Shown: positions 8,708 to 17,925 of the stretch, one piece after another | Numbering within the stretch: position 1 is the stretch's first letter | Layout of the letters: every line of letters starts with the position of its first letter | Source: Rhodovastum atsumiense | GTDB lineage: Bacteria; Pseudomonadota; Alphaproteobacteria; Acetobacterales; Acetobacteraceae | NCBI RefSeq assembly: GCF_937425535.1 | Contig: NZ_OW485601.1 | Location: 4,447,501 to 4,511,500 of the forward strand | Direction: 5' to 3' | Length of the DNA: 64,000 bases | Notes under the pieces: model-generated | The model's input: the letters and a program-made list of their open reading frames with translations, nothing else | Told to the model about the DNA's origin: nothing | Database searches by the model: none | Made by a program: the position numbers and the translations under genes

Positions 8708-8964
8708 CACCGCGGCTCCGCATAAGCACGGATTAGGCTGGCTGCCCAAAACCCGCACACCCCAGGGACGGCACCCGGCCAGTCCCTGGGTCTGCCCAAA
8801 TTTTCGGCGGGCCAGCCGGGGATGAAGGGCGAGGGGCGGGGAGATGTCATGTCACGCATAAATAGAATTAATAAGGACAATCAGCACTCGCAATTTGTCA
8901 AGCCGGCGCACTCGCCCTTTGCTTCCCTTCGGGCGGGGCCGCTTCGCCCGCGCAACGGAGGGCG
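8708..8964. promoter_or_regulatory. Divergent control region of lysR and the M20/ABC operon
   Basis: This region contains a perfect 9-bp inverted pair, CCCAGGGAC (8761-8769) and GTCCCTGGG (8782-8790). It is flanked by the direct repeat CTGCCCAAA (8742-8750 and 8792-8800). Further on, 8848-8880 is AT-rich (CATAAATAGAATTAATAAGG) and is a probable promoter for the rightward operon. The symmetrical element is a candidate LysR binding site, although it lacks a clear T-N11-A core. Confidence 0.4.
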
Positions 8965-10266
8965 ATGATGCAGGCCATCGACGAGGACGACGCTTCCCTG
9001 GTGCGGGGCCTCACCGCCGCGGTGGAGGCGCTGCAGGACGAGGCCGTGGCGTTGCTCTCGGCGCTGGTGCGCGAGCCCTCGCTGCTCGGCCAGGAAGCCG
9101 GTGCGCAGAAGATCATGGCCGGAACCTTCGCCGGGCTCGGGCTGGAGGTGGACACCTTCGCCATCGACGAGGCGGCGCTGCAGGGGATGCCGGGCTGGTC
9201 ACCCTCGCTGATTTCCTATGATGGCCGGCTCAATGTCGTGGGCGTGCACCGCCCGCGCGCGGCGCGCGGCCGGTCGCTGATCCTCAACGGCCATATCGAC
9301 GTGGTGCCGCCCGGCGAGGCGGCGCGCTGGACCACGCCGCCCTTCGAGCCGGTTGTGCGCGAGGGACGGCTGTACGGTCGTGGCGCCGGCGACATGAAGG
9401 CGGGGATCGTCGCCTATACCATGGCCTTCAAGGCGCTGCGCAGCCTGGGGCTGGCGCCGGCGGCACCGGTCTATCTGCAATCGGTGATCGAGGAGGAATG
9501 CACCGGCAACGGCGCGCTTGCCTGCCTGCAGCGCGGCTACCGCGCCGAGGCCGCGGTCATCCCTGAGCCGTTCAACCAGACGCTGATGACGGCCCAGCTC
9601 GGGGTGATGTGGATGCAGGTCGAGGTGCGCGGCCGCGCCGCCCACATGATCGACCGCGGCCAGGGCACCAGCGCGATCGATGCCGCCTTCAGCGTGGCCG
9701 CGCATCTGCGCCGGCTGGAGGCCGCCTGGAACGAACCCGCCGCCCGCCACCCCCGCTACGCCGCCCACGCCCATCCGGTCAATTTCAACCTCGGGCGCAT
9801 CGAAGGCGGCGAGTGGACCTCCTCGGTGCCGGAATCCTGCGCCATGCACTGGCGCCTGGGCTTCTATCCCGGTGAGGACCTGGCCGAGGTGCGCGGGCGC
9901 GTCGAACGCTGCGTCGCCGAGGCGATCGCCACTGACCCGGCGCTGGCCGGCTGCGCCGCCACGGTGCGCTGGGCTGGCTTTCAGGCCGCCGGCTTCGAGA
10001 TCGATCCGGGCGCGGCGGTGCTGCAGGTGCTCGGGGAGGCGCATCGCGCCGTGTGCGGGCGCGACGCCGCCGAGCTGGCCTGCACCTGCACCACCGATGC
10101 CCGGTTCTTCGCCCTGTACGGCGACACGCCGGCCACCTGCTACGGCCCGGAGGCAAGCTCCATCCATACCGTCGATGAATCGGTGTCGCTGGCCAGCCTG
10201 CGCGAGGTGACCACGGTGCTGGCGCTGTTCATGGCGCGCTGGTGTGGCGTCGAGCCGATCGCGTGA
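8965..10266 (+). CDS. M20-family metallopeptidase, ArgE/DapE-type deacylase (433 aa)
   Basis: Zinc-dependent amidohydrolase that removes acyl groups from amino compounds. Metal and catalytic signatures are intact: GHIDVVP (His110, Asp112), GRGAGDMKAG (Asp143) and VIEEECTGNG (Glu pair near 176-178). A dimerisation insert follows (RGRAAHMIDRGQGTSAIDA). GGAGGG lies just upstream; a second ATG at 8968 has better spacing and may be the true start. First gene of the rightward operon, 107 bases before the importer binding protein. Together with the carbamoylase at 16592 it suggests that the imported solute carries an N-acyl or carbamoyl group. The exact substrate is open. Confidence 0.88.
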   Translation: MMQAIDEDDASLVRGLTAAVEALQDEAVALLSALVREPSLLGQEAGAQKIMAGTFAGLGLEVDTFAIDEAALQGMPGWSPSLISYDGRLNVVGVHRPRAARGRSLILNGHIDVVPPGEAARWTTPPFEPVVREGRLYGRGAGDMKAGIVAYTMAFKALRSLGLAPAAPVYLQSVIEEECTGNGALACLQRGYRAEAAVIPEPFNQTLMTAQLGVMWMQVEVRGRAAHMIDRGQGTSAIDAAFSVAAHLRRLEAAWNEPAARHPRYAAHAHPVNFNLGRIEGGEWTSSVPESCAMHWRLGFYPGEDLAEVRGRVERCVAEAIATDPALAGCAATVRWAGFQAAGFEIDPGAAVLQVLGEAHRAVCGRDAAELACTCTTDARFFALYGDTPATCYGPEASSIHTVDESVSLASLREVTTVLALFMARWCGVEPIA

Positions 10267-10373
10267 GGCCCGGCCGTCCCCGCGATCCGCACGCGCTGCC
10301 CGGGGATGGCACGGCATGGCACGGCGGGCGGCGCAACGACCGAACGGCAACGAGACACAGGGAAGAGCCCGAC

Positions 10374-11993
10374 ATGACCTCCCAGCCACTCCTTTCGCGC
10401 CGATGGCTGCTCGCCGCAGGCTGTGCCGCGGTGGCCCTGCCCCCGGACGGCCCGGCGACGGCGGCGCCAGCCCCCGCGCCGGCCACGCCGGTGCGCGGCG
10501 GCACGCTGAACGCCATCATCCAGCCGGAGCCGCCGCTGCTGGTGATGGGGCTGAACCAGCAGGCGCCGACCCAGACCGTCGCCGGCAAGATCTACGAAAG
10601 CCTGCTGACCTACGATTTCGAGCTGAACCCCAAGCCAAGCCTCGCGCGCGCCTGGGAGGTGTCGGCCGACGGGCTGACCTACACCTTCCACCTCCAGGAC
10701 GGCGTGAAGTGGCATGACGGCGCGCCGTTCTCCGCGCGCGACGTGGTGTTCACCTTCAAGACTTTCCTGATGGAGACCCACCCGCGCGCCCGCGCTTTGT
10801 TCGGCCGCTGCAGCAGCATCGAGGCGATCGACGACACCACCGTGGTGTTCCGCCTGAGCGAACCGTTCCCGGCCTTCCTGCAGTGCTTCGAGGTCTCGAA
10901 CGCGCCGCTCATGCCGGCGCATATCTACGAAGGCACCGATTTCCGCGCCAATCCGAAGAACGCGACGCCGATCGGCACCGGGCCGTTCCGTTTCGACGAA
11001 TGGGTGAAGGGCAGCCATATCCACCTGGTGGCCTTCCCCGAGTACTGGCAGAAGGGCAAGCCCTACCTGAAGGACATCTATTTCAGGATCATCCCCGATG
11101 CCGCTTCCCGGGCGCTCGCGCTGGAGACCGGCGAGGTGATGCAGTCGCAGTTCACCGACATCGAGCCCTTCGACGTGCCGCGGCTGGTGAAGAACCCGAA
11201 GCTGCAGATGACGAAGAAGGGCTACGAGTTTGTCGCCCCGCTGATGTGGCTGGAGCTGAACACGCGGGTGAAGCCGCTCGATGACAAGCGCTTCCGCCAG
11301 GCGATCATGTACGCGCTCGACCGCCAGTTCATCCGCGACAAGATCTGGTTCGGGCTGGGCCGGGTGGCGACCGGGCCGATCAACTCGGTGACGAAGTTCT
11401 ACGATCCCAACGTCCGCAAGTATCCCTACGACCCGGCGAAGGCGAAGGCCCTGCTGGACGAGATGGGGCTGAAGCCGGATGCGAAGGGCGTGCGGGCCAG
11501 CCTGAAGTTCATGCCGCTGCCCTATGGCGAGACCTGGCTGCGCCTGGGCGAGTACATCAAGCAGGCGCTCGGCCGGGTGGGCATCGCCATCACCCTGGAG
11601 AGCACCGACGCCGCCGGCTGGGGACGGCGCGAGGCCAACTGGGATTTCGACATCACCGCCAACATGCTCTACCAGTACGCCGATCCGGCGATCGGGGTGG
11701 CGCGCACCTATCTCTCCAGCAACATCCGCAAGGGCGTGATGTTCACCAATACCATGGGGTATTCCAACCCCGAGGTGGACACGCTGTTCGAGCAGGCGGC
11801 GCGGGAGGTCGATCCCGCCAAGCGCCAGGCGCTTTATTCGCGCCTCCAGAAGATCCTGGTCGAGGACGTGCCGGTGGCCTGGCTGCTGGAACTGGAATTC
11901 CCGACAATCCAGAGCCGGCGCCTGCACAACGCCATCACCACCGCGATCGGCGTCAACGAAACCTACGCCGACGCCTGGCTGGACGCTTCCTGA
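10374..11993 (+). CDS. ABC importer substrate-binding protein, dipeptide/oligopeptide family (539 aa)
   Basis: Family 5 extracellular solute-binding protein (DppA/OppA type). The start at 10374 gives a twin-arginine-like signal peptide (LSRRWLLAAGCAAVALP). The mature part shows family landmarks: GGTLNAIIQPEPPLL, KIYESLLTYDFELNPKP, then LARAWEVSADGLTYTFHLQDG and VKWHDGAPFSARDVVFTFK. Length fits the family. The permeases and ATPase follow on the same strand. The hairpin at 12014-12033 after its stop codon probably lets the binding protein be made in excess over the membrane parts. Ligand is likely a short peptide or an acylated amino compound. Confidence 0.92.
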   Translation: MTSQPLLSRRWLLAAGCAAVALPPDGPATAAPAPAPATPVRGGTLNAIIQPEPPLLVMGLNQQAPTQTVAGKIYESLLTYDFELNPKPSLARAWEVSADGLTYTFHLQDGVKWHDGAPFSARDVVFTFKTFLMETHPRARALFGRCSSIEAIDDTTVVFRLSEPFPAFLQCFEVSNAPLMPAHIYEGTDFRANPKNATPIGTGPFRFDEWVKGSHIHLVAFPEYWQKGKPYLKDIYFRIIPDAASRALALETGEVMQSQFTDIEPFDVPRLVKNPKLQMTKKGYEFVAPLMWLELNTRVKPLDDKRFRQAIMYALDRQFIRDKIWFGLGRVATGPINSVTKFYDPNVRKYPYDPAKAKALLDEMGLKPDAKGVRASLKFMPLPYGETWLRLGEYIKQALGRVGIAITLESTDAAGWGRREANWDFDITANMLYQYADPAIGVARTYLSSNIRKGVMFTNTMGYSNPEVDTLFEQAAREVDPAKRQALYSRLQKILVEDVPVAWLLELEFPTIQSRRLHNAITTAIGVNETYADAWLDAS

Positions 11994-12013
11994 GCCAACA
12001 GGCTTCGGGAGGT

Positions 12014-12033
12014 GGGGCACGGCGACGTGCCCC
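12014..12033 (+). terminator. Intergenic hairpin between binding protein and permease
   Basis: GGGGCAC (12014-12020) pairs with GTGCCCC (12027-12033) around a 6-base loop. There is no T-run. Its place between binding-protein and permease genes fits an mRNA-stabilising or partial termination hairpin, as is common in ABC importer operons. Confidence 0.45.
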
Positions 12034-12065
12034 GGCCACCCCCGCGCGCAAAGGAGCCGCCCGCC

Positions 12066-13043
12066 ATGCCCGGAACCGTGGCATTCATCTGCCGTCGCCT
12101 GCTGAAGGCGGCGTTCGTGCTCGGCGTCGTCGTCGTGCTGAACTTCCTGCTGATCCACGCCGCCCCGGGCGACCCGGCAACGGTGATGGCCGGCGAGGCC
12201 GGGGCGGCGGATCCGCTGTTCCTGGAGCAACTGCGCCACCAGTTCGGGCTTGACCAGCCGCTGCTGCAGCAGCTCGGCACCTATGTCGGGCATGTGCTGC
12301 AGGGGGATCTCGGCTTTTCCTATCGGCAGCAACGGCCGGTCTGGGATCTGCTGAGCGACCGGCTCGCCGCCACGGTGGCGCTGACCCTGACCGCCTTCCT
12401 GCTGGCCCTGGCCGGTGGGATCCTGCTCGGCACGCTGGCGGCGCTGCATGTCGGGCGGCTGGCTGATACCGCCATCACCGTGCTGGCGCTGCTGTTCTAC
12501 GCCACACCGATCTACTGGATCGGGCTGATGCTGGTGCTGCTGTTCTCGGTGCAGCTGGGCTGGCTGCCGGCCTTCGGCTTCGAGACGGTGGGGGCGGGGC
12601 TGGCCGGCATGGCGCGGCTGGCCGACATCACCAGCCACATGGCGCTGCCGGTGCTCACGCTCGGGCTGTTCTACATGGCGGTGTATGCGCGCCTGACCCG
12701 CGCCTCCGTGCTGGAGGTCAGCACGCTGGATTTCGTCAAGACGGCACGTGCCAAGGGGCAGAGCGAGGGCAAGATCGTGGTGCGGCACGTGCTGCGCAAC
12801 GCGCTGCTGCCGGTGATCACCATGGCCGGCATCCAGGCCGGGCAACTGGTCGGCGGCTCGATCCTGGTGGAGACGGTGTTCGCCTGGCCCGGGCTCGGGC
12901 GGCTGACCTTCGATGCCGTGCTGCAGCGCGACTATCAGGTGCTGCTGGGCGTGTTCTTCGTCACCTCGGTGCTGGTGATCGTGTTCAACATCCTGACCGA
13001 CCTGCTCTATTCGCTGGTCGATCCGCGCGTCGAGCTGGCCTGA
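12066..13043 (+). CDS. ABC importer permease, DppB family (325 aa)
   Basis: Inner-membrane subunit of the peptide-type importer. The start at 12066 follows AAAGGAG; the protein opens with a membrane helix (AFVLGVVVVLNFLLIHAAPG) containing the DppB hallmark APGDPA. Several more helices follow, and the cytoplasmic coupling loop DFVKTARAKGQSEGKIVVRH is the EAA-type motif that docks on the ATPase. It overlaps the next permease by one base (TGATG), so the two are translationally coupled. Confidence 0.93.
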   Translation: MPGTVAFICRRLLKAAFVLGVVVVLNFLLIHAAPGDPATVMAGEAGAADPLFLEQLRHQFGLDQPLLQQLGTYVGHVLQGDLGFSYRQQRPVWDLLSDRLAATVALTLTAFLLALAGGILLGTLAALHVGRLADTAITVLALLFYATPIYWIGLMLVLLFSVQLGWLPAFGFETVGAGLAGMARLADITSHMALPVLTLGLFYMAVYARLTRASVLEVSTLDFVKTARAKGQSEGKIVVRHVLRNALLPVITMAGIQAGQLVGGSILVETVFAWPGLGRLTFDAVLQRDYQVLLGVFFVTSVLVIVFNILTDLLYSLVDPRVELA

Positions 13044-13900
13044 TGTCAATGGATTTCATCCGCGCCTTCGCGCGCAACCGTGGGGCGGTGGTCGGGCTGG
13101 CCATCCTGGTCCTGGTGCTGCTGCTGGCCACCTTCGCCGATGTCCTGTTTCCGGGCGATCCCTGGGACATGGCCGGCGCCCCCTTCACCCCGCCCTTCGA
13201 TCCGGACTCCTGGCTGGGCACCGACACGCTCGGCCGCGACATCGCCTCCGGGATCGCCCATGGCGCGCGGGTGTCGCTGCTGGTGGGCATCACCGCGACG
13301 GCCGCCGCGCTGCTGGTCGGCGTGCTGGTCGGCGCGGTCGCCGGCTATTACGGCGGCACGGTGGATTCGGTGCTGATGCACTTCACCGAGCTGTTCCAGA
13401 CCATCCCGAATTTCGTGCTGGTGGTGGTGACGGTGGCGATCTTCACCCCGAGCCTGGTGTCCATCGTCGGCGCTATCGCGCTGGTGAGCTGGCCGCCGCT
13501 GGCACGGCTGGTGCGCGGGGAATTCCTGTCGCTGCGGTCCCGCGAATTCGTGCAGGCGGCGATCACCAGCGGGCAATCCAACACCACCATCATCCTGCGC
13601 CAGATCCTGCCCAACAGCCTCTCGCCGATCATCGTGTCCGCGTCGCTGATGGTGGCGACGGCGATCCTGCTGGAAAGCTCGTTGAGCTTCCTCGGCCTCG
13701 GCGATCCCAACGCCATGAGCTGGGGCTTCATGATCGGCAGCGCCCGCACCGTGCTGCGCCAGGCGTGGTGGATGAGCTTCTTCCCCGGCATCGCCATCCT
13801 GCTGACCGTGCTGGCGCTGAACCTGATCGGCGAAGGACTGAACGACGCCTTCAATCCGCGCCTGCGCCGCACCCCGCGTGTGCAGGATGGGAGGAGCTGA
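13043..13900 (+). CDS. ABC importer permease, DppC family (285 aa)
   Basis: Second inner-membrane subunit. The N-terminal cytoplasmic helix and first membrane helix (RGAVVGLAILVLVLLLATF) are followed by the family signature LGTDTLGRDIASGIAHGARVS and the EAA coupling loop REFVQAAITSGQSNTTIILR. Partner of the DppB-type permease with which it shares a one-base overlap. The ATPase gene starts one base after its stop. Confidence 0.93.
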   Translation: MSMDFIRAFARNRGAVVGLAILVLVLLLATFADVLFPGDPWDMAGAPFTPPFDPDSWLGTDTLGRDIASGIAHGARVSLLVGITATAAALLVGVLVGAVAGYYGGTVDSVLMHFTELFQTIPNFVLVVVTVAIFTPSLVSIVGAIALVSWPPLARLVRGEFLSLRSREFVQAAITSGQSNTTIILRQILPNSLSPIIVSASLMVATAILLESSLSFLGLGDPNAMSWGFMIGSARTVLRQAWWMSFFPGIAILLTVLALNLIGEGLNDAFNPRLRRTPRVQDGRS

Positions 13901-13901
13901 G

Positions 13902-15560
13902 ATGGCCGACCCCGCCGCCGCCGTGCCGTTGCTGGAGATCCGCGGCCTGACCGTGGCGCTGCCCGAGGGCGGCGACCGGGCCTTCGCCGTCGAGGGCGTT
14001 TCCTTCGACATCTTCCCGCGCGAGATCCTGTGCGTGGTTGGCGAATCCGGATCCGGCAAGTCGGTGACCGGGCATGCCATCATGGGGCTGCTGCCGAAGC
14101 CGGCGCTGCGCGTCGCCGCCGGGGCAATCCTGCTGCACGGACAGAACGTGCTGGCGATGACCGAGGCGGAGCAGCGCGCGCTGCGTGGCCAGCGCATCGG
14201 CATGATCTTCCAGGAGCCGATGACCGCGCTCAATCCGTTGATGCGCGTCGGCGCGCAGATCGAGGAAGTGCTGGAAATCCACACGCTCCTCGACCGCGCG
14301 CAGCGGCGCGAGCGGGTGCTGGAACTGATCGCCGCGGTCGGCCTGCCCGATCCCGAGGCGATCAGGCGCAGCTATCCGTTCCGGCTGTCCGGCGGGCAGC
14401 GCCAGCGGGTGATGATCGCCATGGCACTGGCGCTGGAGCCGGACCTGCTGATCGCCGACGAGCCGACCACCGCCCTTGATGTCACCACGCAGAAGCAGAT
14501 CCTGGAGCTGATCCGCGACATCCAGCGGACGCGGCGCATGGCGGTGATGTTCATCACCCATGATTTCGGCGTGGTCGCGGAGATCGCCGACCGCGTCGCG
14601 GTGATGCAGCACGGGCATCTGGTGGAACTTGGTCGCGCCGAGGAGGTCCTGAACCGGCCGCAGCACCCCTACACGCGCAAGCTGATCGCTTCCCTGCCGG
14701 GGCATGGCGCGCCCCGTCCGCCGTTCGAGCGGCAGGGCGAGGCGCTACTGGCCGCCGACGGCATCCGCAAGGCCTATCGCGGCCGCGGCGGGCGGGAACT
14801 GGTGGTGGCCGACGACATCAACCTGACCATCCATCCCGGCGAAACCGTCGGGCTGGTGGGTGAATCCGGCTCCGGCAAGTCGACGCTGGCGCGCACCGTG
14901 GTCGGGCTGGTGCGGCCCGATGGCGGGCGCATGTGGTTCAAGGGCACCGACCTGCTGGGGCTCGACCGGCGCCGCTTCAAGCCGTTCCGCCGCGACGTGC
15001 AGATGGTGTTCCAGGACCCGTACGCCTCGCTCAATCCGCGCCACCGCGTCGGCGACATCATCGCCCAGGGGCCGATCGCCTTCGGCGAGGCGGCGGAGGT
15101 GGCGCGCGCCCGTGCCCGCGAGCTGCTGGAACTGGTCGGGCTGCCGGCGGCGGCGGCGGCGCGCTATCCGCACGAATTCTCCGGCGGGCAGCGCCAGCGC
15201 ATCTCGATCGCTCGCGCACTGGCGGTGCGGCCGGCGCTGCTGATCGCCGATGAGCCGGTCTCGGCGCTGGATGCCTCGGTGCAATCGCAGGTGCTGCGGT
15301 TGCTGGACGACATCCGCCGCCGCTTCAACCTCGCCATGCTGTTCATCACCCACGATTTGCGCATCGCCGCGGAAATCTGCGACACCGTCGGCGTCATGCA
15401 TCGCGGCCGCATCGTCGAATACGGCCCGGCCGCCGAGGTGTTGTCGCGGCCAACCGATCCCTACACGCAATTGCTGCTGGACGCGGTGCCAGGGCGGGAC
15501 TGGCAGATTCCGCGCGGACTGGATCAGGTGCAGGACGCGGCGTCCGGCACGGCGGGATGA
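13902..15560 (+). CDS. Fused dipeptide-type ABC ATPase (DppD-DppF fusion, 552 aa)
   Basis: Two complete ATP-binding cassettes in one chain. Domain 1: Walker [12 protein letters not shown] near residue 47, signature [15 protein letters not shown], Walker [16 protein letters not shown]. Domain 2: Walker [12 protein letters not shown] near residue 320, signature [15 protein letters not shown], Walker [17 protein letters not shown]. Each domain ends with the HPYT/DPYT oligopeptide-transporter tail (residues about 250 and 530). In classical Dpp systems these are two proteins; the fusion is common in alphaproteobacteria. GGAGG precedes the ATG at 13902. It powers the importer made of the three preceding genes. 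Confidence 0.94.
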   Translation: MADPAAAVPLLEIRGLTVALPEGGDRAFAVEGVSFDIFPREILCVVGESGSGKSVTGHAIMGLLPKPALRVAAGAILLHGQNVLAMTEAEQRALRGQRIGMIFQEPMTALNPLMRVGAQIEEVLEIHTLLDRAQRRERVLELIAAVGLPDPEAIRRSYPFRLSGGQRQRVMIAMALALEPDLLIADEPTTALDVTTQKQILELIRDIQRTRRMAVMFITHDFGVVAEIADRVAVMQHGHLVELGRAEEVLNRPQHPYTRKLIASLPGHGAPRPPFERQGEALLAADGIRKAYRGRGGRELVVADDINLTIHPGETVGLVGESGSGKSTLARTVVGLVRPDGGRMWFKGTDLLGLDRRRFKPFRRDVQMVFQDPYASLNPRHRVGDIIAQGPIAFGEAAEVARARARELLELVGLPAAAAARYPHEFSGGQRQRISIARALAVRPALLIADEPVSALDASVQSQVLRLLDDIRRRFNLAMLFITHDLRIAAEICDTVGVMHRGRIVEYGPAAEVLSRPTDPYTQLLLDAVPGRDWQIPRGLDQVQDAASGTAG

Positions 15561-15571
15561 AAGGACGGGCG

Positions 15572-16567
15572 ATGCGCATCGCCATCGTCGGCGCCGGCGC
15601 GGTCGGTTGCCTGTTCGCGGCGCGGCTCGCCGCCTGCCACCAGGTGACGCTGATCGCCCGCCGCAGCCTCGTGGTGCGGGCGATCCGCGACCAGGGCATT
15701 GAACTGACCTCGCCACAGGGGCAGGTCACGCGGCATGCCGTGGCGGTCACCGACGATCCGCTCTCGGTCGGGCCGCAGGACGCGGTGGTGCTGTGCGTCA
15801 AGGCGTACGCACTGCCGGGGGTGCTCGGCACGGTGTCGCAGTTGACCGGGCCGCGCACCGCGATCGTGCCGGTGCTCAACGGCGTGCCCTGGTGGTTCCT
15901 GTACGGCCGCCCCAAGCTGGCGGGCGGCGAGCGGCTGGCCGCGTTGGACGTGGATGGCGGGCTTGCTGCGGCGATTCCATTCGCGCAAGTGATCGGCGGT
16001 GTTACCTATGTCGCGGTGGAGCGCACCGGCATCGGGCGCATCCATCACGTGCGCGGGGGGGATTGCATGTTCGGCGAGCCGGGGGCGGGCGGGGGCGCGC
16101 GGTCCCGCGCTGGCCGGCTCTCGGCCGCGGAGATCGCCCTGGCGTTCCGCGCTGGTGGGCTGGAGGGTGACGCGGTCGAGGATATCCGCGCGCATGTCTG
16201 GACCAAGCTGCTCGGCAATGCCGCCTTCAATCCGCTGAGCGTGCTGACGGGGGCGACGCAGGAGGCGATCTGTGCCGACCTGCCGGTCTGCGCGCTGGCG
16301 CGGCGGATGATGATGGAGACGCAAGCGGTGGGTGAGCGCCTGGGGATTGCGCCGGTGATGTCGATCGAGGCGCGCATCGAGGCGGCGGCGGCGATCGGGG
16401 CGTTCCGCACGTCCATGCTGCAGGACCATCTGGCCGGGCAGCAACTGGAGCTGGCGGCGATGCTAGGGGCGGTGATCGAGCTGGCGGAGCGGCTGGCGGT
16501 GGAAGTGCCGACGCTGCGCATGGTGCACGCGTTGGCCGATCTGCGCGGCCGCAGCCACGGCGACTGA
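15572..16567 (+). CDS. 2-dehydropantoate 2-reductase family protein (331 aa)
   Basis: NADPH-binding Rossmann start MRIAIVGAGAVGCLFAARLA and the C-terminal helical domain of the ApbA/PanE family (VWTKLLGNAAFNPLSVLTGA). AAAGGA lies 9 bases before the ATG at 15572; a start at 15557 overlapping the ATPase stop (ATGA) is possible. The family reduces 2-oxo acids such as ketopantoate. Inside a peptide-uptake and deacylation operon, a role on a catabolic 2-oxo acid is more likely than pantothenate synthesis. This is inference from context; no residue distinguishes the two uses here. Confidence 0.85.
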   Translation: MRIAIVGAGAVGCLFAARLAACHQVTLIARRSLVVRAIRDQGIELTSPQGQVTRHAVAVTDDPLSVGPQDAVVLCVKAYALPGVLGTVSQLTGPRTAIVPVLNGVPWWFLYGRPKLAGGERLAALDVDGGLAAAIPFAQVIGGVTYVAVERTGIGRIHHVRGGDCMFGEPGAGGGARSRAGRLSAAEIALAFRAGGLEGDAVEDIRAHVWTKLLGNAAFNPLSVLTGATQEAICADLPVCALARRMMMETQAVGERLGIAPVMSIEARIEAAAAIGAFRTSMLQDHLAGQQLELAAMLGAVIELAERLAVEVPTLRMVHALADLRGRSHGD

Positions 16568-16591
16568 ACGGGACGAGGAAGGCAGGACGAG

Positions 16592-17830
16592 ATGGCGACG
16601 AACGGGAACGCGACGGTGGCGATCGACGGGGCGCGGCTGTGGCAGTCGCTGATGGACATGGCGCGGGTTGGCGCCACGCCGGAAGGCGGCAGCCGGCGCG
16701 AGGCGCTGACCGATGCTGATGCCGCCGGGCGCGCGCTGTTCGCCGGCTGGTGTGCGGCGGAAGGCTGCGTGTTGCACACCGATGCGGTAGGCAATCTGTT
16801 CGTGCGCCGGCCTGGTGGTGATGCGACGCTGCCGCCGGTGCTGATGGGCAGCCATCTCGACACCCAGCCCAGCGGCGGGCGCTTCGATGGTATCTATGGC
16901 GTGTTGGCGGCGCTGGAAGTGGTGCGCGCGCTCAACGCGGCCCGTGTCGCCACGCGCCATCCGATCGAGATCGCGGTGTGGATGAACGAGGAAGGCGCGC
17001 GGTTCTCGCCGCCGATGATGGGATCGGGGGTGTTCGCCGGGGTCTTCCCCGAGTGCGCGGTGCTGGATGCAGTGGCGCAGGACGGGGCGCGGCTGGAGGA
17101 CGAACTGAAGCGGCTGGGCTGGCGCGGCAGCGCGCCGGCGGCGTTGGCGGCGCATCCGGTTGCCGCCTATTTCGAGGCGCATATCGAGCAGGGGCCGGTG
17201 CTGGAGGCCCGCGGCCATGAAGTGGGCGTGGTCACCGGCGCGCAGGGACAGCGCTGGTTCGAGGCGGTGGTGACCGGGCGCGAGGCGCATGCCGGGCCAA
17301 CGCCGATGGAATTGCGTCGGGATGCCCTGGTGGCCGGGGCGAAGCTGGTGTTGGAGGTGGAGCGCATCGGCAAGGCGCATGGCGGCAGTGGGATGGTGGG
17401 CATTCTCGACGTGGCGCCGCATTCGCGGAATGTCATTCCGGGCCGTGCTTTCCTGACCATTGACCTGCGGCATGAGCAGGAGGCGGCGCTCGATCGCATG
17501 GAGGCGGATTTGCGTGCCGTTTGCGACGGATTGAGCCGGGATGGCATCGCGGTGGCGCTGAAGGATTTCTGGAGTTTTCCGGTGACGCCGTTTGATCCGG
17601 TGCTGGTCGGGCGGGTGCGCGCGGCGGCGGCGGCGCGTGGCGTGGTGGCGTCGGATATCGTGTCCGGGGCCGGCCATGATGCCGTTTACATGGCAAGGGT
17701 GGTGCCGACGGCGATGGTGTTCATTCCCTGCGAGGGTGGGGTGAGCCATCATCCTGCCGAGAACATCGAGCCGGGGCATGCTGCGATCGGCTGCCAGGTA
17801 TTGTGTGATGCGGTGCTCGCGACAGCGTAA
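16592..17830 (+). CDS. M20-family Zn hydrolase, N-carbamoyl-L-amino acid hydrolase / allantoate amidohydrolase type (412 aa)
   Basis: Hydrolase of the hydantoinase/carbamoylase branch of M20. Signatures: MGSHLDTQPSGGRFDG (metal His and Asp), VWMNEEGARFSPPMMGSG (Glu pair), HIEQGPVLEARG (metal His), SGAGHDAVYMA and the late GGVSHHPAE (His pair). Length matches the family. AGGACGAG lies just before the ATG. Members cleave N-carbamoyl amino acids, allantoate or beta-ureido acids to free amine plus carbon dioxide and ammonia. It is the second M20 enzyme of the operon and is followed by a hairpin repeat (17831-17906) and the HDAC-fold enzyme. Confidence 0.9.
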   Translation: MATNGNATVAIDGARLWQSLMDMARVGATPEGGSRREALTDADAAGRALFAGWCAAEGCVLHTDAVGNLFVRRPGGDATLPPVLMGSHLDTQPSGGRFDGIYGVLAALEVVRALNAARVATRHPIEIAVWMNEEGARFSPPMMGSGVFAGVFPECAVLDAVAQDGARLEDELKRLGWRGSAPAALAAHPVAAYFEAHIEQGPVLEARGHEVGVVTGAQGQRWFEAVVTGREAHAGPTPMELRRDALVAGAKLVLEVERIGKAHGGSGMVGILDVAPHSRNVIPGRAFLTIDLRHEQEAALDRMEADLRAVCDGLSRDGIAVALKDFWSFPVTPFDPVLVGRVRAAAAARGVVASDIVSGAGHDAVYMARVVPTAMVFIPCEGGVSHHPAENIEPGHAAIGCQVLCDAVLATA

Positions 17831-17906
17831 TGGGATCCAAGGGCTTTGCCCTTGGTGGAGGTCCAGGAGGCAAAGCCTCCTGGTGGGGTTCGGGGCAACG
17901 CCCCGA
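17831..17906 (+). repeat. Multi-hairpin intergenic repeat, short copy (three hairpins)
   Basis: Directly after the stop codon at 17828-17830. Hairpins: CCAAGGGCTTTGCCCTTGG, CCAGGAGGCAAAGCCTCCTGG (given here as arms CCAGGAGG / CCTCCTGG) and CGGGGCAACGCCCCG. It corresponds to the second half of the full copies at 20295, 32870 and 54210. It probably acts as a transcript-end or RNA-stability element. Confidence 0.8.
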
Positions 17907-17925
17907 CGGTGCCGTGGAGGATCTG

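Noticed and set aside
10140-13049. A 969-codon open frame on the minus strand opposite the importer genes
   Set aside because: Antisense shadow of two well-supported plus-strand genes in GC-rich DNA; Gln/His/Arg-biased composition and no domain.
17831-17906. The hairpin repeat read as the N-terminal coding part of the HDAC-fold protein
   Set aside because: The frame is open but encodes a Gly-rich sequence that also occurs at unrelated repeat copies; the protein family starts at 17926 after a good ribosome site.
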